64,000 bases of DNA from Metopolophium dirhodum (lineage: Eukaryota; Arthropoda; Insecta; Hemiptera; Aphididae): assembly GCF_019925205.1 (NCBI RefSeq), contig NC_083566.1, positions 11,160,001-11,224,000 on the forward strand, read 5' to 3'. A program made the position numbers and the translations under genes. Positions 33,344 through 46,000 of the stretch are shown here, one piece after another. Under the pieces are notes generated by a model. It had not been told where the DNA came from. It ran no database searches and saw nothing but the letters and a program-made list of their open reading frames with translations. How positions within the stretch are numbered: the stretch's first letter is position 1; each line of letters begins with the position of its first letter.

Positions 33344-36013
33344 TCATGAGGATGAGAGTTTAGATGTTGCTGAGAAGGACGATTCATTAACGAAAACAAA
33401 TACTATAAATACTGGATGCATTAGACCGTCTTTCTGTTTCTGTAATAGGATCACTCCATAACCCAATGCACTAGCATCACAATGCACCTCGGTTTCAGCT
33501 GACGGAGAATATAATGCCAAAATCGGCATTTGCACCAACTTATTCTTTAACAACTCAAAGGCCTGTGACTCCTTCTCCCCAAACTTAAATTGAGCTCCCT
33601 TCCTTAACAGAGCATACAGTGGTGCTGCCAAAATGGAAAAGTTTTCAATAAATCTCCTAAAATAACTGACTAGTCCTACAAAGCTGTGTACATTGGCTAT
33701 TGATTTAGGTATTGGGAATTGTGTCACTGCTGCTACATTAGCCGGATCAGGTCTCACTCCATCCTTATCCACCACATAACCCAAATATGTTATCCTCGAC
33801 TGCAGAAAAAAACATTTATCTTCCCTCAATTCAAGTAAGTTATTATTACATGCTATTAATACCGATTCTATTATTTCCAAATTTTCTGCTATAGTTTCTG
33901 TGGCTATCAACAAATCATCTAAATAAACTAATAACTTTCCAGACCTTATTAATTCCCTAAATACTGTTTCAATATATCTCATGAATGCTGAGGGACTATT
34001 GCAGTACCCAAAAGGCAATCGGACATACTCATATTGCCCCAAAAATGTTGAAAAAGAGAGATATCTGGACGACTGTTCCGATACTTTCACATGGAAATAG
34101 GCATTCTTTAAATCTAACTTTGTAAAGAAGATCTTCCCTCTTAAATTATCTAATAGATCATCTATATGTGGAATCGGGTAATGTTCTTTCACAACTCTTT
34201 TATTTAATTCTCTCAAATCCGCACACATTCGATATGTATTATCTTTCTTTTTGACTAATACTATGGGCGAACAAAATTCAGATTTACTTTCCTTTATAAT
34301 ACCTTTATCTAATAACTCACAAATTATATCCTTCACTGCGTTCCTCTCTACATATGATAATCTTCGAGGTTGGTAATGAAAAGGAGTGTGGTCTTTCAAA
34401 CTTATATTAACTTCGTAGTTTATCTCAGGAGTCTCTGGCTTTAACACCCTTGAGTAACAGTTATCATATATTTTTTTTAACTTACATCTATCACTAAATG
34501 ATACCTCACCTATGTTCAACTCCACCTCATCTCCCAACTCATACTCTATTAACCCTAAGTCAACCAAGAAGTCATTACCATTACACTGTTCTTGCTTCGA
34601 ATTCACCATAATCCTACCATCTTCACCAAACCAAATATTCATCCCCTTAATAAAATCTCTACCCAATAAACATTCGGATAACATAGTCTGATCATCTACC
34701 ACATAAAATATTTGTTTCTTATTTAAATCATAATCAACTAATAAAACCGTAGCATCAGTAACAGCTTCAATACTCAATTGAGACCCGTTGATACCCGAAA
34801 TAAAAATATCATTATTAAACGGTTTTCGTTCACTAGTCCGGATAAGATGAGACTTAATCAAAGAAATTGGGCTACCACTATCTACCAACGCATTAACAGT
34901 AACAGTCTCCTTACATAATATTATACTTACCCTTACATTATATGCTGGCTCTAACAGTCTGATCTCTCCTGCTGATCCACTATGTTGCCGCTCGTTCTGT
35001 CGCCGAGATTCTTCATTTGTGTCATTCCTATTTTTCTGATCACGTTCCGGACACGCTGATCGCTGATGTGCTGTTGAACCGCAACCGTAGCATGCTCCTT
35101 TTGGTCTTACTGGACTGGGACAACTTGGTGCAATGTGTGTTCTGGATCCACAGTTGTAACATATCCGGCTTGTTGCTGACTCAACACCCTTCTGACTCCT
35201 ACTCGAACTTTCCGCTTTGGGCTTAGGACTTTCTCCTCTGGGCCACTGCTTCTCATTTGAATTGGACAAAACTATTTTATTTTGAAATCGAACATTTCTG
35301 TGCTCCACTAACCGCATGTAGTCCATAATGTCAAATAGTAACTCATTTTCGTCATTATGAGTACGGCTTAACAAATATTGAAATAATTCTTTCGACTGGA
35401 TACCGTCTAATAACTGTTCCTTGGTATCAAACAAATCTAATTCCAAATCTCGACAAAGTCGAACCTTTTCGTGGAAGTAGTCTAGAATACTTTCGTTTTT
35501 ACCTTGCACCCGCGCTGCCAATGCCTTCCATCGACTGCCCGTGTTAACCTTTCTGAAGAACGTTGCTTTAAACTGCTGTTCAAATTCTGCCCATGAATTG
35601 AATCTTCGCCCAATATACCATTGGCGGGCTGGACCATCCACGTTTACTCTCGCCGCCTCCAACTTGAGTGCATCCGACCAACGATGTAATGACGCCACTC
35701 CACATAGCGTGCTCAACCAATCCGCCGCTTCGTGGGGCTTACACTTACCATCAAACGTTGGTAGTATTTTTGACAAGTCCGGTGGCGCGTATACCTCCTC
35801 TGGCGGTTTCTCCTTTATCGCTAACATTCTCATTAGTAACTCATTCTGTTTGAGTAATGTCTGCATCAAAATCGCGTTCCCGTCTTCCTTTACATGGCTC
35901 TGAGTGTTCTGAGTACTCTGGCCGAAGATCACACGATTCACTTCATCAGTAGAGTACTGCGTCTCGCCGTCGACATTTTTATCCGCATTCATCTGACCAT
36001 CCATAATTAACAT
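33344..36013 (-). CDS. Gypsy-type gag-pol polyprotein, truncated in RNase H (889 residues)
   Basis: Gag and pol are in one frame. Gag (about 1-280) has the retrotransposon gag core (ARQWYIGRRFNSWAEFEQQF). Two CCHC knuckles follow (CYNCGSRTHIAPSC near 284, CYGCGSTAHQRSAC near 307). The aspartic protease has VNALVDSGSPISLI near 376. Reverse transcriptase has FFTKLDLKNAYFHV, LPFGYCNSPSAFMRY and the YLDD box near 696. RNase H starts correctly (TEVHCDASALGYGVILLQ) but departs from the family after HPVF; the last 20 residues are read from the inverted segment and end at TGA 33344. Integrase is absent. The ATG lies 22 bases after the 5' LTR. Confidence 0.9.
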   Translation of the reverse strand: MLIMDGQMNADKNVDGETQYSTDEVNRVIFGQSTQNTQSHVKEDGNAILMQTLLKQNELLMRMLAIKEKPPEEVYAPPDLSKILPTFDGKCKPHEAADWLSTLCGVASLHRWSDALKLEAARVNVDGPARQWYIGRRFNSWAEFEQQFKATFFRKVNTGSRWKALAARVQGKNESILDYFHEKVRLCRDLELDLFDTKEQLLDGIQSKELFQYLLSRTHNDENELLFDIMDYMRLVEHRNVRFQNKIVLSNSNEKQWPRGESPKPKAESSSRSQKGVESATSRICYNCGSRTHIAPSCPSPVRPKGACYGCGSTAHQRSACPERDQKNRNDTNEESRRQNERQHSGSAGEIRLLEPAYNVRVSIILCKETVTVNALVDSGSPISLIKSHLIRTSERKPFNNDIFISGINGSQLSIEAVTDATVLLVDYDLNKKQIFYVVDDQTMLSECLLGRDFIKGMNIWFGEDGRIMVNSKQEQCNGNDFLVDLGLIEYELGDEVELNIGEVSFSDRCKLKKIYDNCYSRVLKPETPEINYEVNISLKDHTPFHYQPRRLSYVERNAVKDIICELLDKGIIKESKSEFCSPIVLVKKKDNTYRMCADLRELNKRVVKEHYPIPHIDDLLDNLRGKIFFTKLDLKNAYFHVKVSEQSSRYLSFSTFLGQYEYVRLPFGYCNSPSAFMRYIETVFRELIRSGKLLVYLDDLLIATETIAENLEIIESVLIACNNNLLELREDKCFFLQSRITYLGYVVDKDGVRPDPANVAAVTQFPIPKSIANVHSFVGLVSYFRRFIENFSILAAPLYALLRKGAQFKFGEKESQAFELLKNKLVQMPILALYSPSAETEVHCDASALGYGVILLQKQKDGLMHPVFIVFVFVNESSFSATSKLSSS

Positions 36014-36035
36014 TCGTTCTTTATCCCACTTCTGA

Positions 36036-36258
36036 TGTAAGAAATAACTTATACTTTCGTTTACAACAATTTATTACTTTCAATAACTTCAATACACATA
36101 CATAATAATTCAGTAAGTTAGGAACGACGTGCGTCCCACGTTCGCACACGACAACAACAACTACGAATATTAAACATAACCTCTAACATGAGTGGAAAAG
36201 TAATAATAATAATAATAATGATAAAAGTAATAGTAATAATAATAGTGATAATGTCACA
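36036..36258 (-). repeat. 5' LTR (223 bp)
   Basis: Begins and ends with TGT...ACA. The inner edge is followed by TCAGAAGTGGGATAAAG (36035-36019), a likely tRNA primer-binding site of the AGAAGTGGGAT type. The outer edge meets the GTAG target duplication. An AATAA trinucleotide run lies in its outer half. Confidence 0.75.
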
Positions 36259-36262
36259 GTAG

Positions 36263-36951
36263 GATATATTTAAATAAATATCCATAAAAATAAAATATTT
36301 TACGTAATATATATATTATATGTTTAAGCATAATGCCAAACAAAATTTAACACTAACCTTTCGGTGAAATATTTCAACAAAATTGATTATTCTAAAATTG
36401 TACTCAAAATAAACTATGCACATTTACTTAATCCTAATAATAACTTAAGCAAAATTAGTAATAAAAAACTTGACATATTGAAAACATTTTAATACTCCCG
36501 TGTGACATTGTAATATACTAGTACCACACATTATTATTACTATTAATTATATTTTTATTCAGTTACGTGCATGTATAATATATATAAATATAAATACATT
36601 CATATTTATTATTTTTACATATTAACTATGCGATAAATGTAATATAAATTAAAACATCTAGTGAACACATAAAAAATCAAAAGTGAGATCCATTAATACA
36701 TCACTTTATCCCTTAAGCTAATAGACTTTGTAAATATAAATATAAAGGTTTTTCTCCAGGAAAAATGTTTTGTTTAAAAATCAAACGAATAAAAATACTT
36801 TTTAGTTATTTAGGAGTGAGAGTCAGTCCTGATATAAAAAAAAAATATAAACCTAGAAACATTTCATTTTACTTTTCTTTTTCTATATATATATATTGAC
36901 GTCTTTCGTTTTAAAAAACTATTGAAACCCGTCTTGGATGATTTAAATTTT
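36263..36951. other. Non-coding segment downstream of the LOTUS gene, copy A
   Basis: AT-rich with no gene. It is the 3' flank of the minus-strand LOTUS gene and holds AT runs near 36310 and 36885. The equivalent in copy B is 51665-52353. Confidence 0.45.
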
Positions 36952-37001
36952 CTAAAGAAAACGATCATTCATTTGATGAACTAAACGCTGATTTTGATCT
37001 C
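36952..37001 (-). CDS. MARF1-like gene, terminal exon, copy A
   Basis: Acceptor GGTTTCAG; encodes DQNQRLVHQMNDRFL and TAG at 36954-36952. Phase agrees with the preceding exon. Confidence 0.72.
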
Positions 37002-40000
37002 CTGAAACCAAAAATAAATGGTGAATGTAAATTTGTTTACTATATAACCAAATATTTCTTATGGAATTACCTTGATCGTTAGTATTTGGTAAATCATTGT
37101 TGCCCATCATTGGGCAGCAAAACTGATTGTCATTGTAATGATTGTTATTGTTGATTGTAGTAATGGGTTTGTACTTGTCACCGAATGGCGGACACAATTC
37201 AGTAGGCATTGGCACTTGTGATGGATGAGGAGCTTGTGGTGAAGTACAGTTAATCAATGACATAGGACTCATATTGAATATGTTTGGATGTAACTTCAGA
37301 TCAGGAAGTTTGACCACCACAGGTGTCTGAAAAACTTGAATGTTAGTACAACACAAAATATACACAAACATTTTTATTTGTTATTTCAATGACACACTAA
37401 TTTATAAGTTCAGATACAATTAAATCGCTCCCGAGAGTTGATCACATGAATTGATTTTTGTCTACCAAGCAAGCTGCACTAAGAAGTCTGGAAGTTCAAT
37501 AAGAACCTCGACAGACTTCTCGACATACTATGCAGAGTAATATCAAACATCAGCTCGGCCTATTGAAATATCATCATGTTCTATATAAATTATTACATTT
37601 AAGTATATTAACTTCTTCAGTCATAATTTAAAGTTGATCATATAAAAACAAGTTTAGTGAACAAAAAAAAAACCAAATTTTTCAAGTAAACATGTCACAA
37701 CCAATTTCTATCACACAAGACAAAAAGCTCATCATAATATAATACTTTGTTTAGACAGTTAAATTAATACATTTTTTTAAATAAAATAGCTATAATATAC
37801 TAATTAAGAATAAAACATGTAATTGATTTATTTGTACTTAATGTCTAACACAGATTTTATGAAAGCTAAGATCAAATATTAACTACTTTTTTTATTAAAA
37901 TTATTATTCTTATTAAAACCTATCGGACATTTTTATTGTAACAAACTTTCAAATTTAAGTTGAATATCAGAAACTCATTGAGATTTTAAAGTTTTTATCG
38001 ATCATTAAATAATCTATAACTTTAAAATCAAAAATATACACAAGCAATTATGTACGAGTACTATAAATAATAACTTTCGCAATTTTGATTTGTTTTCTAC
38101 ATTTAAATGTTGTCAACACACTAGAAGTTAACTGATATCGTAAAACCAACAAATATCAACCAACCGATAATTAATATAAATTTTAGTTCAGATATTATAA
38201 AATCGCTCCCGAGAGTTGATCACATGAATTGATATTTGCCTACCAAGCAAGCTGCACATGAACTCTGAAAGTTGATTCTGATTCTCGGCATACTATACAC
38301 AGTAAGCAAATATCTATCATCAGCTCGGCCTATTGAAATATCATCATGTCTTTATTTTGATCAATAATATAAAAATATTCCCTAACAAATCACTTAAGTC
38401 ATCAAATTGTTATTGTATATTTATTAGGATAAATAAAAATATAAAATGCATATTTAAAAAAAAATTAGTTTCCATAATGTAGGTTTCTCATTTAATAATA
38501 TAAATAATTACTCATTAACATTTTGTACGTAAATAGTAGATAAATTGGTAAATAAATATATAAAAATCAGAATTTGGGATTAAGCATATAATAATAAGTT
38601 TGTTAAACAATGGAAAACTGGACAAAACAAGTCAACAGATCTACCATGTCACAACCCATTTTTATCATATGGCCCCCAGGCTCATCATATTTTCTACATT
38701 AGTTAGTTACATCTAACCATATAATTTCAACTGGTATGACATATTCTAATACTTGAATTGTTTAAGTAAATGTACAAATAATAAAGAACAAAAAGGTTAA
38801 CTATTAAAACTTAAAAATTATTTTGTAGTGTTGGTCAGTTTACTAAATCGCTTCCGAGAATGATCACGCAAATAATGTTTTTAACAGATTAAATATAGCT
38901 CAATGTTGGGAAAATAATCTCAACCAACAGATTTACATAAAACCTTGTTTAATACATCAAGTCAGACTCGGCCTGGTATCATCATTTTCAACATTTATAT
39001 ACATTTATATTTGAATATTATGTTAAATAATAATAAAACTAATATGAATAACTATATATGCTTCACGCTTTATGTACTTAGTACAGTAAAATCTTGTTAT
39101 GTCAAAAATCAAGGGAAACAGAAAAAAAAGTTTTGACATCAAAATGTTTGAAGTATTGGGGTTTATTGTGATGGTAATTATTTCAAGGGCATTTCAATTG
39201 AGTTTGGCATTACAAAAAATTGGAGATATTGATGTTCAACATAACAAGAATCTATACTCTGTCCAACAAGAGAATGAGCCGGTACAGTGTGCATCCCCCC
39301 ACGTCACTTTGCTATTGAAACTGATTCCTCTATGGCAGGATGTTGCGTGGAGGAAACAGTTTTGGTCGGTGTGCGGTTCTCTTGCTGGACAGACCATTCT
39401 GTAGTTTCTTTTTAATATTGTAAACTGTGTATTCAAGAAGGACACGTTTACACATTACTATTTCTTTAAGATTAACTTAGAACAGTGCAAGTTATATTAA
39501 TATTTCAATATCAACAAATAAAATATTTTATTTTAAACAACATTTTAAAATCTATTTTGTCTTTATACTTATTAAATTATATTTTACTGCATAATGAGAA
39601 TAATATCAAAGCATTAATTAAGAATAATTTTAACTGCTACAACTTCCAAGATCTGACTATTATTAGGAAACAACATTTAATTATTAAGCTTATGGTAGTC
39701 AAGTTATACGAGTTAATAAGTTGTGCTACAGTTGTAATATTATTTTAAACTTTAGAAAAATAATGTACTTTATTTAGAATGCATTGATTCAACGAAGCAT
39801 TACACATTTCGGGATTATGGCCTCATATGGCTTATGGTCCACAAATAGAAAAATAGTAAACCAAAACTAAAACTCAACTTTTCCACACATGTGATTATAA
39901 GATTATATAAGTTATTTTTAAAAACACTAACACTGTATTATTTTAATTCTGTTTTCTCTGTGTAGACCCAGCTTCAGAACACATAATTAAGGGATGCTAT

Positions 40001-43000
40001 TTTTTCAACCAGACAAATTCAAATAATTTATGAATATACACAGTCGTTTTTGGTGTATAAGGTACATCAGAGTAAAACTATAGTATGATCATTACCTTAT
40101 TCTCGTCTGGTAGCAAAACATTGTTTTCTCTTAAATTCTCATTGTGGTTCATTAAGCTCATATCAGGCTTACTATAATTATTCTTTGTCATTTGATCTGG
40201 CATGGGCGATTTAATTATACTGTTAGGCAAATGAATACCTACACCTGTTTGATAAGTGTTAAGTCAGGTTTTTAATCATTATCATAAAAATATATTTATT
40301 AAACAAATATAATATACATAAAATGTTCTTACTGGCAAGTTCTCTGTTGAGTATGATGTAACGTTTGGGCGGCTTGTTTTCAATGAGGACTGTGTGCGGA
40401 ATACTGGTTATCAGTGCCATTACGGACTGATATCCGTAAACAGCTGGCTGAATGGCGGTGCCAAACAGACGCAAGTAAGCAGCTTCAAGGGATGTCAACA
40501 ACAATCGACCATCTGAGATCATTAACAAACGATACATATCTTGGGCGAACAATTGCAAAGGAGTCAATTGTACATATTCTTCTCCAAATTTAGTCTTGAC
40601 GATCTAAACACAAGTTTTGCTGTTGTAAAATATGTCTGAAAATATCACTGATCCCTCTCTGCTGTTACCTTTATAGTTTCACCAAGTTTCTCCTGCATAG
40701 TTTCAATGTTTATAGATTCGCCAAACATTGTTTGGTACACAGACTGAAACTGCAAAACAGACATCTTGTCATTGGACGAGTGTTCCATCAGTACACGGCG
40801 AACTTTTAGAGACAACCTTTGGGCTTCTTTACGGTCCACAGCTATCAAAAACAGCTCACCGTGATTGTCCACCACCTTTAGTAATGCAACAAATGTTTAA
40901 CATGATTAGAAAAAAAATCATACCGTCTATACTCTGTACACGAGCCTGTACTAATTTGCACCAAAATAAATACAGATTGAACTACAAATTTTATGAACTA
41001 ACTTACTATGTTTTATATTTTGTGCTAATCAACAGTTTAAAATTTTGCTTTTAAAAATAAAATAGTTAAAATAATTTTATTTAAAAAAAAAATGTTAAGA
41101 ATATTGATTAGAACATAATATTATACTACATAGTAAGTTAGTTAATTACATTAGTCAGTTTTAATGTTGCAGTAAACCTAACCTGTGTATCATGCAATTG
41201 AAATCACCGTTGGTAATCCAAAAAGTAGTATTTAATTTGCAACAAAATGTAAACTGATTAGTCTAGATTGAACTAATGTTATTTCTAATTTGTTTAACTA
41301 ATGTATTCACAAAAATCAACAATGTTCACAAATATTTATACCTGTCTACCCAAGAACAGCTGTAAGGAAGTGTTCTTAATACAACTATTATGGCATTGCC
41401 TATGCATTCATCAACATACAAGTTCAAATCTTCAGTATGAAGAGTATGACATTCATTGCGAGTTAATTCTCTAAATCAATCATCCGAAAGTATCTAACAC
41501 CAAACAATTTATTGCTTTCCTACAATGATAGTTCTTTGTTTTTTAGTCTATTATTGATTAAAATATCATATTATATATCTTAACAATCGAAATTTAGATT
41601 AGTATTTTTGTGTTAGTAATTATCTTCTCATTATATGCAACATGGATATTTGGACATTATTAACTAATAAGTATATAATTAAATAGTATAATACCCAGTA
41701 CCCACTAAATTGTAAGTACATGAATTTGTAGGCGGTGTTCAGCCGGAAATGTATTGCAAAAATATGACTAGCGTCAGCTTCGATATCATATCGTTATCCG
41801 TAAATTATTTTGAATAGTAAACATAATTTTCATATTGTGCAAATATATTTTAATTTTGTCATTTATGGAGCATACTACAAATCTTTTTTTCTTATTATTA
41901 AAATTACACACATGTAACAATCTGTAACACATGTCTTCAATCTCCTATGTTTTGATATTATATTTTATCTTACCTTGACAGCATCATCAAGCTTTTGTAA
42001 CAGTTCGATGAGTGTCTCACATTCATATACGGAAGGTTTAAGAGCATAGCCATACTGCCACAAGAAGGCGTTTTGTAATTGACTAATTTGCAGTGGATAA
42101 ACAGCCAATGCGGCCAACTGATCACCAAGCACATTTTGTTTCACATCAGTCGTCAATGACACGCGGCGCTCTCCTTCCAAATCGTCTTCGATCTATAATA
42201 AACATCATTGTTTAACAAATGCAAAATTAACATTGAACATATTATACTAATTTTCAACAAATATAGTATACAAATAGATAATCAAATTTTTTAAATAAAA
42301 ACATAAAACAATTGTTCACAATATATTATGCAACTATAAATTTTTTTTGGGGGGGAGGGTACTGTAGGTTTTGAATACGTATGTTTGTTTTGGCAGAATG
42401 TTTAAGTGGGTACCCGTAAGTATCTGCCATGCCCGGGTGGGAGATGGCGGCCTCTCCCTCCGTACACCGAGACTGCCCGAAGAAAAATGCTGCCCGTGGC
42501 CGAGTTTGAACCGGTGATTAAGGCATCGCAACCTTAGTCCACTCAGCCACTTCGTCCCCCACTATAAAAATTATATTGATTATTGACTCCCTAATAAAAG
42601 AAAAATATTTAAATAGTTTTAGTTATCCTCTCAAATTATACGATTTGAATAATTATAAAAAAAAAAATTTTTTTAATAGATAAGTTAACTCATATTGGGT
42701 TTTAAAATTCAAACATTTTTTTCTGGAGTTAAAAGTTTTAAGTTGAACAAATAAACAAAATAATCCATGTAATATTTTAATAATAAACCTAAAGCATAAC
42801 GATAGTTGGGAATTATAATAAATTAATGAGTTTATAGGAGGATCCTGTGTAATACACAGTATTTCTGAGGAACACGAAACACACATACATAACACAGAAC
42901 GAAAAATGAACGCCACCCTCCGTTCAAAAGCCATAACATAAAAAAAAATTTAACACTCAACAGTTTGGAAATCCAAATGTTTCTTAGTATTTGCAACGTT

Positions 43001-46000
43001 GAACATTTTCTGTAAATCATTATGTGGTAACTTGAACAATTACAAGTATCACACAAACCAACACCGGAATACACAAAAAAAAAACCATCTGAAAATACCT
43101 TTACAATGTGCGGTATTGATTCGAACAGTTCGATCAATTTTGTGAATCCAAAATCAGCTACTTTACACTGATGACCAAAATGGTGATGGTAAGAAGGTAT
43201 GAACTTATTAAATAACAGACAACACTGCGGGGCATGACTTAACAACTCTATTACCTAGATAAATGTTTATTATTATTGTTTCAAAATTTGATTGGGCCAA
43301 GTCTTGAGTCAAGAAATTCGTTGTCAAATCAAATCTCCCTGAAATTGTTACTGAAAACTCACTTCTTTAGCAAAGGCTTTGGTGCGTTCAATTTCTTCTG
43401 GAGTCTGTTCTCGTTTAGGGATTGCCACTGATTTTTGACCATCCAGATGACCGATGACGACGGTATTTTCTGATACTTGCGTTAATAGATCATCAAGAGA
43501 ACACAAGCCATAATCGACTGGATCAAAAGCACGTCCCACTATGACAATTGGGTTGTTGAACAAGAACTTTTTTGGAACTTCGCTTTTATAAAATCGGTAC
43601 TTCGCTTTTGTCCAAGTTTTCGGGAACTCAACTCTTTTGGAACTCAACTTTTTTAGGAACTTACCTTTTATAAAATCGGAACTTAACTTTTTAGGAACTT
43701 AACTTTTTTGGAACTCAACTTTTTTGGAACTTGCCTTTTATAAAATCGGAACTTAACTTTTTAGGAACTTAACTTTTTTGGAACTCAACTTTTTTGGAAC
43801 TTACCTTTTATAAAATCGGAACTTAACTTTTTAGGAACTTAACTTTTCTGGAACAGCTTTTTTGGAACTCAACTTTTTTGGAACTCAACTTTTTTGAACT
43901 TAACTTTTATAAAATCGGTACTTAACTTTTTCGGAACTCCATTTTTCTAGAACAGCTTTTTGGAACTTAACTTTTTTGAAACTCAACTTTTCTGGAACAG
44001 CTTTTTTGGAACTCAACTTTTATAAAATCGGTACTTAACTTTTTCGGAACTCCATTTTTCTGGAACAGCTTTTTGGAACTCAACTTTTTTGGAACTTACC
44101 TTTTATAAAATCGGAACTTTGGAACTCAACTTTTTTGGAACTTAACTTTTATAAAATCGGAACTTAACTTTTTTGGAACTCAACTTTTTTGAACTTAACT
44201 TTTATAAAATCGGAACGAACTTTTTTTGGAACTCAACTTTTTTGAACTTAACTTTTCTAAAATCGGAACTTTTTTGGAACTCAACTTTTTTGAACTTAAC
44301 TTTTATAAAATCGGAACTAACTATTTTGGAACTCAACTTTTTTTGAACTGAACTTTTCTAAAATCGGAACTAACTTTTTTGGAACTCAACTTTTTTGGAA
44401 ATCAACTTTTTTTGGAACTTACCTTTTGTCCAAGTTTTTTGAAACTGACCTTTTTTGGAACTTAACTTTTATAAAATCGGAACTTAATATTTTTGATCCA
44501 ACAAAGTTGTTAAAAATCTCCCTACCAAAATAATTGTTCATCATCTATCACATTTTTATAATGCTGCCCTTCGCCTATCTTACTTCCCAACTACTTGGAA
44601 ATCATCATTCATTGTCACTGTACTCACACCTGGTAAGCCCCCAGAACAACCCTTCTCGTTCCGGCCTATTAGCCTTCTACCGGTTCTTGGAAAAATATTA
44701 GAAAAAGTCATCCTCAAGCGCATCACTACCATTGCGTAATTGAACAACAGTATTCCAAACTTCCAGTTTGGTTTCCACAACCCATCAACTTCACCGTGTA
44801 GTGGACACCATCTCAACAGCACTCGAAACCAAAAAATACTGCGCTGGAGTCTTTTTAGACGTTGCGAAAGCATTTGATACCGTCTGGCACGAAGGTCTTC
44901 TTTTTAAACTAAAAAAAATATTCCCTGCCTCTTTATACCTAATGCTTAAATCATATCTAGAAAATCGTTCATTTAATGTCCGCCACAACTTACAACACTA
45001 ATCAATTTCCTATCTCTGCTGGTGTCCCTCAAGGATATAACATATACACGTCAGACCTGCCTACATCTGAAGATACTATATTTGGAACATATGCTGATGA
45101 TACCGTTTTATTATCAGTTTCTTCCGACTATACCATTGCATCTCAACAAACTCACCTAAATAATCTTTCACAATGGTTCTACAATTGGAAGATAAAAATC
45201 AACGAATTTAAGTCTTCCTTTGTCACTTTTACACTTAGACCTCATAGCTGTCCAGTTGTATCAATAAACAACATTGACATCCCTCACTCGACCGAAGTTA
45301 ATTACCTTGGGCTCATACTTGACAGACGCTTAACTTGGTCTCCTCATCTTAAGAATAAGCGAAAAAAGCTTAATTCCAGACTCCACCTTTTAAGACTCCT
45401 TCGTTCGAACTTAACTATACCTATCAAAATAATCCTATATAAAACTCTTCTTAAACCAATTTGGACGTATGGCATTGTAATCTGGGGCTTTGCAAAGAAT
45501 TAAAATAAAAGAACTATTCAAGCCTTCCAAAACATACTTCAACGTGTAATCACTGGCACACCCCTGGTTTGTCTCAAATGAGTCATTAAATTACGACCTA
45601 AAATTACCATCCATCAATGAAACTGCCTCTATCTTCTACAAGCGCTTCCACTCCACAAACTACGAGAAAATCCTTATCAACTAATAAACGAATTAGCCTC
45701 ACTTACACTCCCCGGCAATCCAGCTAGACGCCTCAAAAGAAACTGGTGCCGTGACCTGATAACTTAAGATTAAGTACTTAAAATATTCTGGGGTGTCACA
45801 AATGTGTGATTTCCCCTTCATGTATATAAATTAAACCTGTGAACTATCTGTAAAACATTTATATTACTTATTGTACTCGATGTATAGATTGTAATTTTTC
45901 ATAATAAAGTCAAATATATTTATAAAAAAAAAAAAAAAGTACTTACATATAAGTCGATCAGAAACTATTTACATTGAATGTTAATAGTAAAAAGCTATTA

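Larger units (their letters stand above)
29884..36258 (-). mobile_element. Gypsy-type LTR retrotransposon, rearranged, nested by a hAT element
   Basis: Limits are set by comparison with the empty site in copy B. The target GTAG is duplicated at 29880-29883 and 36259-36262, and the element reads TGTAAG...GTCACA. Coding direction is minus: the 5' LTR is at 36258-36036, gag-pol at 36013-33344, the 3' LTR remnant at 29986-29884. RNase H is cut off after its first block, and integrase is missing. In its place is a plus-strand ORF (30009-30680) into which a hAT has jumped. Without the hAT the element would be about 3.7 kb and non-autonomous. Confidence 0.85.

Noticed and set aside
37420..37450. Plus-strand ATCGCTCCCGAGA resembling the 5' end of U2 snRNA
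   Set aside because: Similarity stops after about a dozen bases; no branch-pairing or Sm site follows. The minus-strand C/D boxes explain the conservation better.
39099..39404. 101-codon plus-strand ORF, repeated at 54501
   Set aside because: Found twice only because the segment is duplicated; it lies in an intron of the MARF1-like gene, antisense, with no recognisable features.
42832..42984. C-terminal extension of the LOTUS exon reading frame past 43099
   Set aside because: The GTATTT donor ends the exon; the extension is Cys/Phe-rich intron sequence and breaks differently in copy B because of an extra A.
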